Shown piece by piece: positions 1 through 5,657 of a stretch of 7,002 nt of DNA (within the stretch, counting starts at the first letter, position 1; each line of letters begins with the position of its first letter). Location: positions 1 to 7,002 of the forward strand of contig JAITDH010000057.1 in NCBI GenBank assembly GCA_031282665.1, read 5' to 3'. A program made the position numbers and the translations under genes. Under the pieces are notes generated by a model. It worked only from the letters and a program-made list of their open reading frames with translations, was not told where the DNA came from and searched no databases. The DNA comes from Zoogloeaceae bacterium. Its GTDB lineage: Bacteria; Pseudomonadota; Gammaproteobacteria; Burkholderiales; Rhodocyclaceae.

Positions 1-164
1 CGGAACGAGGAGTCGAGATAGGAAAACGGCACGTCGGCAAGCTGGTGGCCGATGATGATGATGCCGAGGCGGCTTATCTTTTCCAGGGTATTTTCCGCGC
101 CCGCCACGCCCGGCAGAAGCCCCAGGCAAATGACGAACAGGATCGTTCGCAGGTTCATGTTCAT
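1..164 (-). CDS. Periplasmic amino-acid ABC transporter substrate-binding protein, N-terminal part
   Basis: Only the first 54 codons are in the window; the gene continues past the left edge. The start is the ATG at 164-162, preceded by GGAG at a 9-nt spacing. An in-frame ATG at 179 has no ribosome site, and one at 158 is also possible. Residues 1-23 form a signal peptide: MNMNLR, a hydrophobic core, then VAGA before the mature ENTLEK. The mature start (TLEKISRLGIIIIGHQLADV, then PFSYLD) matches the opening strand of solute-binding protein family 3, as in GltI/AatJ-type glutamate/aspartate receptors, where a TL.KI...G.i.iGhr....PFSY pattern is usual. The protein would bind an amino acid in the periplasm and hand it to an inner-membrane permease. 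Its ligand and partner genes lie outside the window. It is transcribed divergently from the pet operon. Four consecutive ATC codons encode the IIII run. Confidence 0.72.
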   Translation of the reverse strand, partial: MNMNLRTILFVICLGLLPGVAGAENTLEKISRLGIIIIGHQLADVPFSYLDSSF

Positions 165-206
165 GGCAGTCCACTCCATTCAAAGAAGCAGGAATCGCCC
201 CGATCG

Positions 207-221
207 CGGAACGTCGTTCCG
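207..221. promoter_or_regulatory. Small palindrome upstream of the binding-protein gene
   Basis: CGGAAC-GTC-GTTCCG is a perfect 6-bp inverted repeat with a 3-bp centre. It lies 43 bp upstream of the binding-protein start codon, so it falls in that gene's promoter or leader region. It could be a dimeric regulator's operator or a small leader hairpin. No regulator is recognised from the motif, and no convincing promoter hexamers were found beside it. Confidence 0.25.
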
Positions 222-290
222 TCCGCCGGGGGGAGGAAGATAATGTTACATCAGGAATCGGAGGGGCAGGGCGTAATCCGGCTGTAGGTT

Positions 291-427
291 GCCGTAGGTT
301 GGATAAGCGAAGCGTATTCCGACATTCGTAACCCCACGATGCGTAAGCATCGCAAATCAAAACAGCGGCGCTTCGCGCCGGTGATGAACGATTGTCGGAT
401 TACGCCTTCGGCTAATCCAACCTACAA
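291..427. repeat. Structured MITE/REP-like repeat, copy 1
   Basis: This 137-bp element occurs again at 5482-5619 in the same orientation. Its ends are imperfect inverted repeats: GTAGGTTGGAT on the left and ATCCAACCTAC on the right, with similarity continuing inward through TCCGACA and its complement for about 40 bp. The core holds two perfect 6-bp hairpins: CGATGC-GTAA-GCATCG (337-352) and CGGCGC-TTC-GCGCCG (366-380). The right arm also folds on itself at 397-418 (GGATTA and GCC pairing with GGC and TAATCC around TTC). There is no ORF inside and no clear target-site duplication. It sits between the divergent binding-protein gene and the petA promoter. A short direct repeat of its left tip (GTAGGTTG at 284-291 and 294-301) precedes it. 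Confidence 0.85.
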
Positions 428-462
428 CGCCGATCCCTGATCCCCGACAGTCAAAAGTGTTT

Positions 463-492
463 TTTACTTTGCGATACGCCCTGACGTATAAT
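463..492 (+). promoter_or_regulatory. Probable sigma-70-type promoter of the petABC operon
   Basis: A perfect -10 hexamer TATAAT lies at 487-492. TTTACT at 463-468 (4 of 6 matches to TTGACA) sits 18 bp upstream as the likely -35. Transcription would start near 499-500, giving a leader of about 30 nt before the petA ATG. It lies just downstream of repeat copy 1 and is the only good promoter seen ahead of the operon. Confidence 0.7.
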
Positions 493-501
493 CTTCCGGT
501 T

Positions 502-512
502 TGGTTTAACCA
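502..512. promoter_or_regulatory. Palindrome at the predicted pet transcript 5' end
   Basis: TGGTT-T-AACCA is a perfect 5-bp inverted repeat around one base. It begins within a few bases of the predicted start of transcription and ends 18 nt before the petA ATG. It could be an operator overlapping the start site or a short 5' stem in the mRNA. It is not a recognisable FNR/ANR site (TTGAT-N4-ATCAA). An 11-bp palindrome can arise by chance. Confidence 0.25.
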
Positions 513-530
513 GAACTTTAGGGATGCGCT

Positions 531-1127
531 ATGAGCAATGAGAAAAAAATGAGCTGTGAGCGGCGGCGGCTGATCGTTGCCACAGCCGCGGTGGGCGGAG
601 TCGGGGCTTTGGCGGCGGTGGTGCCGTTCGTGTCCTCCATGCTTCCGTCCGAACGGGCCAAGGCGGCAGGCGCGCCGGTCGAGGCGGATATCAGCAAGCT
701 CGAACCCGGACAGATGATGACCGTCGAGTGGCGCGGCGTGCCCGTCTGGATTCTTCGCCGCACCAAGGAAATGCTGGATACCCTGTCGCCGCTCAACGGC
801 GAACTGTCGGACCCGCAGTCGGAAAAATCGCTACAACCCGATTATTGCAAAAACGAACAACGCTCCCGGCAGCCGGATGTCCTGGTGGTCAAAGGCGTTT
901 GTACCCATCTCGGCTGCTCCCCTTCCTCCAAATTCAAGCACGGTTCGGGCGAAGGCATGCCGGCCGACTGGAAGGGCGGCTTCCTCTGCCCCTGTCACGG
1001 TTCCACCTTCGACCTGGCCGGTCGCGTCTTCAAGAACAAACCCGCGCCGACCAATCTGGACATTCCCCCTCACACCTTTATTTCCGAGAATCGCATCCTC
1101 ATCGGCGAAGACTCCAAGGAGGCATAA
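531..1127 (+). CDS. petA: Ubiquinol-cytochrome c reductase, Rieske iron-sulfur subunit
   Basis: This 198-residue protein carries the [2Fe-2S] cluster of the bc1 complex. The cluster takes an electron from ubiquinol at the Qo site of cytochrome b and passes it to cytochrome c1 on the periplasmic side. Cluster-binding boxes are CTHLGC (124-129) and CPCHGS (153-158). Each supplies one Cys and one His ligand, and the second cysteines (C129, C155) form the usual disulfide. The proline-rich loop PAPTNLDIPP (171-180) follows. Residues 11-13 (RRR, followed by LIV) and the hydrophobic stretch 14-38 form a twin-arginine signal anchor, as expected for a folded cluster protein exported by Tat and kept as a membrane anchor. 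The start at 531 has AGGGA at 520-524, 6 nt away; the in-frame ATG at 549 lacks a ribosome site. It is first in the petABC operon and ends 2 bp before petB. Confidence 0.97.
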   Translation: MSNEKKMSCERRRLIVATAAVGGVGALAAVVPFVSSMLPSERAKAAGAPVEADISKLEPGQMMTVEWRGVPVWILRRTKEMLDTLSPLNGELSDPQSEKSLQPDYCKNEQRSRQPDVLVVKGVCTHLGCSPSSKFKHGSGEGMPADWKGGFLCPCHGSTFDLAGRVFKNKPAPTNLDIPPHTFISENRILIGEDSKEA

Positions 1128-1129
1128 GC

Positions 1130-2506
1130 ATGGCTGCGAATACCCAATTCGAAAAATACAAGTCCAACGGCACGCTGCTGGGCGGATTGCTGGAATGGGT
1201 GGATGCCCGTTTCCCGGCGACGGCAACCTGGCGCGCGCATCTGGCCGAGTACTACGCGCCGAAAAATTTCAACTTCTGGTATTTCTTCGGCTCGCTCGCG
1301 CTTCTCGTCCTGGTCATCCAGATCGTGACCGGCATTTTCCTGGTCATGAACTACAAGCCGGACGCCTCCCTCAACGCCAACGGCGTGCCGGTGGCCTTCG
1401 CCAGCGTTTCCTACATCATGAACGATGTGAACTGGGGCTGGCTGATCCGCTATATCCATTCGACCGGCGCTTCCGCGTTCTTCATCGTGGTCTACCTGCA
1501 CATGTTCCGCGGGATACTCTACGGTTCCTATCGCAAGCCGCGCGAGCTGGTCTGGATCTTCGGCATCCTGATCTTCCTCTGCCTGATGGCCGAGGCGTTC
1601 ATGGGCTATCTGCTGCCCTGGGGGCAGATGTCCCTCTGGGGGGCGCAGGTCATCGTCAATCTGTTCGGCGCCATCCCGCTGATCGGGGAACCTCTCTCCA
1701 TCTGGGTGCGCGGCGACTTCGTGATCGGCGACGCCACCCTGAACCGCTTTTTCTCCTTCCACGTGATCGCCGTTCCCCTGGTGCTGCTCGGCCTGGTCGT
1801 CGCCCACCTGCTGGCCCTGCACGAGGTCGGCTCGAACAATCCGGACGGGGTGGAGATCAAGAAGCTCAAGGATGAAAAGGGCATTCCGCTCGACGGCATT
1901 CCCTTCCATCCCTACTACACGGTGAAGGACATCGTCGGCGTAACGGTCTTCCTGATGTTCTTCTTTGCCGTGGTCTGCTTCGCGCCCGAAGGCGGCGGCT
2001 ACTTCCTGGAATACAACAACTTCTTCCAGGCCGATCCGATGAAGACGCCGCCGCACATCGCGCCGGTATGGTATTTCACCCCCTTCTATTCCATGCTGCG
2101 CGCCATGGTGTGGAATTTCTTCGGGCTCGACGCCAAGTTCTGGGGGGTCGTCGCCATGGGCGCTGGGGTGGTCATCCTCGCCTTCCTGCCCTGGCTGGAT
2201 CGCGCCCCGGTCAAGTCCATCCGCTATCGCGGCCCGATCTTCAAGGTGCTGCTCGCCATCTTCGTGGTCGGCTTCCTGATCCTCGGCTACCTGGGCACCA
2301 AGGTGCCGGGATACTACTTCTTCGGTTACACGCCCGCCACGGACGAGGCGGGCAAGATACTCGCCAGCCCGCTGAACTACCTGTTGTCCGGCGACCTCAT
2401 CGCGCAGGTGTTCACCGTCTATTACTTCCTGTTCTTCCTCACCATGCCCTGGTGGTCGCGGATAGACCGCTGCAAACCCGAACCGGAAAGGCTTACCTGG
2501 AAATGA
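1130..2506 (+). CDS. petB: Ubiquinol-cytochrome c reductase, cytochrome b subunit
   Basis: This 458-residue, multi-spanning membrane protein is the quinol-oxidising core of the bc1 complex. It bears hemes bL and bH and the Qo and Qi sites. The heme ligands are visible as H110 and H124 in one helix and H211 and H226 in another. The second pair is 15 residues apart, unlike the 14 of mitochondrial cytochrome b. The Qo motif, PEWY in mitochondria, reads PVWY at 312-315, a variant I recall as usual in beta- and gammaproteobacteria. Other family landmarks are YLLPWGQMSLWGA (160-172) and LHEVGSNNPDG (230-240). The start has a near-ideal AAGGAGG at 1116-1122, 7 nt upstream, inside the end of petA. 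The stop TGA overlaps the petC ATG (ATGA). Its length fits bacterial cytochromes b with a full C-terminal helix set; it is not fused to c1. Confidence 0.97.
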   Translation: MAANTQFEKYKSNGTLLGGLLEWVDARFPATATWRAHLAEYYAPKNFNFWYFFGSLALLVLVIQIVTGIFLVMNYKPDASLNANGVPVAFASVSYIMNDVNWGWLIRYIHSTGASAFFIVVYLHMFRGILYGSYRKPRELVWIFGILIFLCLMAEAFMGYLLPWGQMSLWGAQVIVNLFGAIPLIGEPLSIWVRGDFVIGDATLNRFFSFHVIAVPLVLLGLVVAHLLALHEVGSNNPDGVEIKKLKDEKGIPLDGIPFHPYYTVKDIVGVTVFLMFFFAVVCFAPEGGGYFLEYNNFFQADPMKTPPHIAPVWYFTPFYSMLRAMVWNFFGLDAKFWGVVAMGAGVVILAFLPWLDRAPVKSIRYRGPIFKVLLAIFVVGFLILGYLGTKVPGYYFFGYTPATDEAGKILASPLNYLLSGDLIAQVFTVYYFLFFLTMPWWSRIDRCKPEPERLTWK

Positions 2507-3177
2507 ACACCATGCATACACTGAAGACCCTGTTGGCGGCGCTTCTCCTCGCGCCCGCCCTGGCCCTGGCATCCGAAGGCGTGCATCTGGACAGCGCGCC
2601 GAACCGCGCCGGCAACAATGCCGCCCTGCAGAATGGCGCCAAGCTGTTCGTCAACTATTGCCTGAGCTGTCATGGCGCGAGCGCGCTGCGCTACAACAAA
2701 CTCATGGAAATCGGCTTGAGCAAGGAGCAGATCGAGGCCAATCTGATGTTCGCCGCCGACAAGATCGGCGATCCCATGACCGTCGCCATTCGCTACGATG
2801 AAGCCAAGAAATGGTTCGGCGCCACGCCGCCCGACCTTTCCATCATCGCCCGCGCCCGAGCTTCCGCCGACGGCAGCGGCGGGGACTGGCTCTACACCTA
2901 CCTGCGCAGCTTCTACCGCGACGCCGAGCGTCCCACCGGCTGGAACAATCATGTCTTCGCCAACGTCGGCATGCCGCATGTCCTCACCGATCTGCAGGAA
3001 AGCGATCCCGGCAGCTACGACGAGCAGGTGGCCGATCTGGTCGGCTTCCTGGTCTGGATGGCCGAGCCGCAGGCGGAATTCCGCAAGCGCCTCGGCGCCG
3101 GCATCCTGCTTTTCCTTGTCGCCCTCTTTGCCGTTTCCTACGCCCTGAAGAAGGAATACTGGAAAGACGTGCATTGA
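2503..3177 (+). CDS. petC: Ubiquinol-cytochrome c reductase, cytochrome c1 subunit
   Basis: This 224-residue periplasmic c-type cytochrome is anchored at its C-terminus. It accepts electrons from the Rieske protein and passes them to a soluble or membrane cytochrome c. It has a Sec signal peptide (about residues 1-23, ending ALA before SEGVHLD), the heme attachment motif CLSCH (C53, C56, H57) and the likely axial methionine M157 in NVGMPHVL. A single transmembrane anchor (about 198-214) is followed by the basic tail KKEYWKDVH. The early ALRYN after the heme motif and TPPDLS (108-113) are typical of proteobacterial c1. The ATG overlaps the petB stop by 4 bp, which implies translational coupling. 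A second ATG at 2512 would shorten the signal peptide by three residues. It is the last pet gene, followed by a terminator-like hairpin. Confidence 0.96.
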   Translation: MNTMHTLKTLLAALLLAPALALASEGVHLDSAPNRAGNNAALQNGAKLFVNYCLSCHGASALRYNKLMEIGLSKEQIEANLMFAADKIGDPMTVAIRYDEAKKWFGATPPDLSIIARARASADGSGGDWLYTYLRSFYRDAERPTGWNNHVFANVGMPHVLTDLQESDPGSYDEQVADLVGFLVWMAEPQAEFRKRLGAGILLFLVALFAVSYALKKEYWKDVH

Positions 3178-3195
3178 TTTTCCGTCCCACCCTCA

Positions 3196-3241
3196 CGGCA
3201 TCGCGCCTCCGACATGAAGTGCGATGCCGGATTGTTTTTTT
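3196..3241 (+). terminator. Rho-independent terminator between petC and sspA
   Basis: A perfect 9-bp stem, CGGCATCGC (3196-3204) with GCGATGCCG (3221-3229), encloses a 16-nt loop. It is followed within two bases by TTGTTTTTTT (3232-3241). It begins 18 bp after the petC stop, so it should end or reduce pet transcription. The loop is longer than in the strongest terminators, and read-through is plausible because sspA begins only 18 bp after the T-tract. Confidence 0.75.
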
Positions 3242-3259
3242 GCAGCACCGATAACCGCC

Positions 3260-3856
3260 ATGATGAATCTTTATTCCGGGACGACCTGTCCCCTGAGCCA
3301 CCGTTGCCGGATCGTTCTTTACGAAAAGGGGATGGATTTCCAGGTCATCGACGTCGACATGTTCAACAAGCCCGAGGACCTCGTCGCCATCAATCCGCAC
3401 AACCGCGTGCCGGTGCTCGTCGACCGCGACCTGGTTCTCTACGAGCCGAACATCATCAATGAATACATCGACGAGCGCTTCCCGCACCCGCAGTTGATGC
3501 CGCCCGATCCCATCATGCGCGCGCGGGCGCGGCAACTGCTCTCCGGCATGGAGCGGGAAATTTTCTGCTTCATCGACCCGATCGAAAAGAACGCCAAGAA
3601 CATCGACCGGGCGCGCCAGGAAATCGCCGCGCGGCTGACCGAACTGGCGCCCATATTCAACAAGAACAAGTTCATGCTGGGCGACGACTTCTCCATGCTC
3701 GATGTCGCCATTGCGCCGCTCCTCTGGCGGCTGGGCCACTACGAAATCGAACTGGGCAAGAACACCGCGCTGCTGATGAAATACGCCGAGCGCATCTTCA
3801 GCCGGCAGGGCTTCATCGACGCCCTGACCCCCTCTGAAAAAGCGATGCGCAAATAA
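3260..3856 (+). CDS. sspA: Stringent starvation protein A (RNA polymerase-associated, GST fold)
   Basis: This 198-residue protein has the glutathione-S-transferase fold. In the family SspA binds sigma-70 RNA polymerase and changes transcription under starvation and stress without acting as an enzyme. The N-terminal thioredoxin-like half contains LYSGTTCPLSHRC (4-16) and NRVPVLV (48-54, with the cis-proline P51). The helical half follows, with MLGDDFSMLDVAIAPLLWR (139-157). The surface triad P75-H76-P77 in DERFPHPQLMP corresponds to the PHP pocket needed by E. coli SspA for polymerase binding. I chose the start at 3260 because family members begin MMNLYS; 3263 is the alternative. An upstream in-frame ATG at 3224 lies inside the terminator stem and would add unrelated residues. 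No Shine-Dalgarno sequence is obvious. The sspB start lies 6 bp after this stop, so the two are probably co-transcribed. Confidence 0.93.
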   Translation: MMNLYSGTTCPLSHRCRIVLYEKGMDFQVIDVDMFNKPEDLVAINPHNRVPVLVDRDLVLYEPNIINEYIDERFPHPQLMPPDPIMRARARQLLSGMEREIFCFIDPIEKNAKNIDRARQEIAARLTELAPIFNKNKFMLGDDFSMLDVAIAPLLWRLGHYEIELGKNTALLMKYAERIFSRQGFIDALTPSEKAMRK

Positions 3857-3862
3857 ATCTCC

Positions 3863-4312
3863 ATGACGACCCCGCGCCCGCCTTCCATTCCCTCCACCAA
3901 GCCCTACCTCCTGCGCGCCCTCTGGGAATGGTGCAACGACAACGGTTTCACGCCCTACATCACGGTTGCCGTGGACGGCAGTTGCCAGGTGCCGAGGGAA
4001 TTCGTCCGGGAAGGGCAGATCGTCCTCAACATCGGCGCGGAAGCCACCAGCAGGCTGAGCATGCTGGATGAGGCGATAAGCTTCCAGGCGCGCTTCGGCG
4101 GCGTGGCGCGCGACATCCATATCCCCATCGCCCGCGTCGCCGCCCTCTACGCGCAGGAAAATGGCGTCGGCATGGGCTTTGCCGTGGAGAGCGTCGAAGA
4201 GCAGGGAAAGAATGCCGGGGGAAAAAGCGAAGGAGGCGAAGGAAAAGGCGGAGGAAACGACGATCCGCCCCCTCCCGGCAATCCCGCGCCCTTCCTGCGA
4301 CGGGTCAAATAA
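3863..4312 (+). CDS. sspB: ClpXP protease specificity-enhancing factor SspB
   Basis: This 149-residue cytoplasmic adaptor belongs to a family that delivers ssrA-tagged and other substrates to the ClpXP protease. The folded substrate-binding domain spans about residues 11-112 and includes STKPYLLRALWEWCNDNGFT (11-30), PYITV (31-35), GQIVLNIG (51-58) and the strand region ISFQARFGG (72-80). A flexible tail rich in Gly, Lys, Glu and Pro (113-142) follows and ends in APFLRRVK. This matches the family design of a long linker plus a short C-terminal ClpX-binding motif (LRVVK in E. coli). The start ATG lies 6 nt after the sspA stop with no clear ribosome site, suggesting translational coupling. The sspA-sspB order is the standard one. 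Confidence 0.94.
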   Translation: MTTPRPPSIPSTKPYLLRALWEWCNDNGFTPYITVAVDGSCQVPREFVREGQIVLNIGAEATSRLSMLDEAISFQARFGGVARDIHIPIARVAALYAQENGVGMGFAVESVEEQGKNAGGKSEGGEGKGGGNDDPPPPGNPAPFLRRVK

Positions 4313-4350
4313 CGCCGGCGAGAATCCGCCGGAGCGGGCAAGACAACAAG

Positions 4351-5010
4351 ATGACGAAAGACCTGAGCGAACTGGACGTCGACGGCGTTCTGTGCATCAG
4401 CCTGCGGCCGCGCGAGGACAGGCGGGCGGCCCTGCGGGAATCTTTCCGCTCCAGCGGGCTGGACATCGAATTCTTCCTCGTCGACAAGGACGTGGAAGAC
4501 CCGCAACGCGGCTGTTACGACTCGCATCGCGCCGTCGCCCGGACGGCCCTGGAAAGGCAATACAAAAGAACCCTGATCCTGGAGGACGATTGCGTCCTCA
4601 CTTCCTTTTCCCACCATACCGTGCCGCGCATCAATCGCTTCCTGCGAGCCGATGACCCGGAGATTTTCTATCTTGGCGTCCTGCCCGGAAAAATATGGCT
4701 GACCTGGCGTCCCGGCATTTCCCGTTGCCGGGGGCAGGGCGCGCATGCCTACCTGATCTCCGCCCAGGGATGCCGGAAAATACTGGCATGGGAAGATTAT
4801 GCGGGGAAAGGCATCGACAATTTTTTTTCCAAGCGTTTCAAGGGATATTGCGTATTCCCCATGATCTGCTTTCAAAACGACCTCGTCAGCGATATCCAGG
4901 CATACCGCCAGAGCGTCGACAGCAATCATCATCCAAGGATGACGGATTTTGCAAGAAAGCAATATATTTCCGCCCTGAAAAACATCCACAAGACCCTGCT
5001 TTTCAGATAA
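4351..5010 (+). CDS. Glycosyltransferase family 25-like protein (LPS/surface glycan)
   Basis: This 219-residue protein resembles the LPS biosynthesis glycosyltransferases of family 25 (Lex2B/LgtB-like), which use nucleotide sugars at the cytoplasmic face of the inner membrane. Supporting segments are the N-terminal strand and turn [16 protein letters not shown] (13-28), GCYDSHRAV (54-62), resembling the family's GC..SH motif, and LILEDD (75-80), the usual acidic metal/sugar-nucleotide motif. [10 protein letters not shown] (about 127-136) matches the later G..aYlis segment. The donor and acceptor sugars cannot be told. It starts 38 bp after sspB with no separate promoter seen and no strong ribosome site, so it may be read from the ssp transcript. 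A run of eight T at 4821-4828 (codons for NFFS) is present. The 3' part is AT-richer than the pet/ssp genes. The family call is good, the substrate unknown. Confidence 0.78.
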   Translation: MTKDLSELDVDGVLCISLRPREDRRAALRESFRSSGLDIEFFLVDKDVEDPQRGCYDSHRAVARTALERQYKRTLILEDDCVLTSFSHHTVPRINRFLRADDPEIFYLGVLPGKIWLTWRPGISRCRGQGAHAYLISAQGCRKILAWEDYAGKGIDNFFSKRFKGYCVFPMICFQNDLVSDIQAYRQSVDSNHHPRMTDFARKQYISALKNIHKTLLFR

Positions 5011-5029
5011 ATTCCGACAGGACAGGCAG

Positions 5030-5488
5030 ATGAAACCGTGGAGCAAACTGCAAAGCGCACTGTACAATACAATAGACGAGAAGATAAATTTCCAGATTCA
5101 TTGTGTTGCCTATCGAATGGACAGCCTCTATGGCCATACGGATTTGCCCCGCTATTGGATATCCCTGGACAATGAGATCATATGGGACTACCCAAAGGAC
5201 TTCGCGGTAAAATACGGGACGAAAAATCTTGTCGATAAAAAAATATCCTACTATCCGCATCTATCCGATGTGCCGAAAATATCCGATCTGCTGAGAGCAT
5301 ATATAGATTCTCCCAAGGAGACGCTTTATGAAAAACATTTTGCCAACGACAAATGGGGCCTTGTCAATATATTGAAGGCCGCCGATAAAAGAATTGGTCG
5401 AAGAAGACTGGAAAAATTGAAAAGAAAAACGCATAACACGGCCGCGCTCAAGGTCATCGAAAAAAGGCTGGCGTGCAATGTGCCGTAG
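5030..5488 (+). CDS. Uncharacterised small protein, possibly SF0329-like; stop codon lies in a repeat
   Basis: This 152-residue protein is soluble, with no signal peptide and no membrane segment. AGGA at 5019-5022 lies 7 nt before the ATG, and the gene follows the glycosyltransferase by 19 bp, so the two are probably co-transcribed. The N-terminal pattern KPWSKL, then VAYRMDS (26-32), then [18 protein letters not shown] (41-58) recalls the small SF0329 family of unknown function; this is from memory and uncertain. The C-terminal part (about 109-147) is basic and helical: [19 protein letters not shown], then a second segment ending VIEKRL. The terminal stop TAG (5486-5488) and the preceding codon lie within repeat copy 2, so the natural C-terminus may have been altered when the repeat arrived. 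Codon and base use is AT-richer than petABC. No function can be assigned. Confidence 0.7.
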   Translation: MKPWSKLQSALYNTIDEKINFQIHCVAYRMDSLYGHTDLPRYWISLDNEIIWDYPKDFAVKYGTKNLVDKKISYYPHLSDVPKISDLLRAYIDSPKETLYEKHFANDKWGLVNILKAADKRIGRRRLEKLKRKTHNTAALKVIEKRLACNVP

Positions 5489-5619
5489 GTTGGATGGAGC
5501 CGCAGGCGTAATCCGACATTCGTTCACCCCGATGCGAAGCATCGCAAATCAAAAAATAGCGGCGCGAGCGCCGGTGATGAACGATTGTCGGATTACGCTA
5601 CGCTTATCCAACCTACGGC
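5482..5619. repeat. Structured MITE/REP-like repeat, copy 2
   Basis: This 138-bp element is homologous to 291-427 and in the same orientation. The outer ends are perfect complements (GCCGTAGGTTGGAT and ATCCAACCTACGGC). The imperfect inverted repeat continues inward for about 45 bp through GTAATCCGACA and TGTCGGATTAC. The core hairpins are CGATGC-GAA-GCATCG (5530-5544) and CGGCGC-GA-GCGCCG (5560-5573): stems identical to copy 1, loops different. No coding capacity or flanking duplication is seen. It lies between two converging genes, where its strong secondary structure could also hinder read-through from both sides, although it lacks a T-tract. Confidence 0.88.
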
Positions 5620-5657
5620 CCAACGATTCTCACTCTTCGATGGGACCTATAACAGCT

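Noticed and set aside
186..206. Possible sigma-54 promoter (GG-N10-GC) on the minus strand ahead of the binding-protein gene
   Set aside because: The flanking consensus is poor, and the start site implied would fall inside the ribosome-binding site, leaving too short a leader.
728..1129. N-terminal extension of the cytochrome b reading frame inside petA
   Set aside because: The true start at 1130 has a strong AAGGAGG and gives the standard N-terminus. The extension is out-of-frame Rieske sequence.
1070..2572. A 500-codon open frame on the minus strand opposite petB
   Set aside because: It is the antisense of a well-identified cytochrome b. Its translation is rich in E, H, D and G with no domain, as expected from the complement of a GC-rich membrane-protein gene.
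3224..3259. Earlier ATG for sspA at 3224
   Set aside because: It lies in the right arm of the terminator stem, adds residues not seen in the family, and has no ribosome site. MMNLYS at 3260 is the family's normal start.
2984..4120. A 378-codon open frame on the minus strand across petC, sspA and sspB
   Set aside because: It spans three clear genes and a terminator on the other strand. Its composition is typical of antisense GC-rich sequence, with no recognisable motif.
4315..4332. Hairpin CCGGCG-AGAATC-CGCCGG after sspB as a terminator
   Set aside because: The stem is only 6 bp and no T-tract follows. The glycosyltransferase start is 18 bp downstream, so termination is unlikely.
5118..5260. 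Minus-strand open frame opposite the small uncharacterised gene (5003-5260)
   Set aside because: It is antisense to a gene with a good ribosome site and start. The frame shows no domain and no upstream signals.
291..5619. CRISPR or composite-transposon interpretation of the two repeats
   Set aside because: There are only two copies, 5 kb apart, with no spacer array. There is also no transposase in or next to either copy and no target duplications, so neither a CRISPR array nor an active composite element can be supported.
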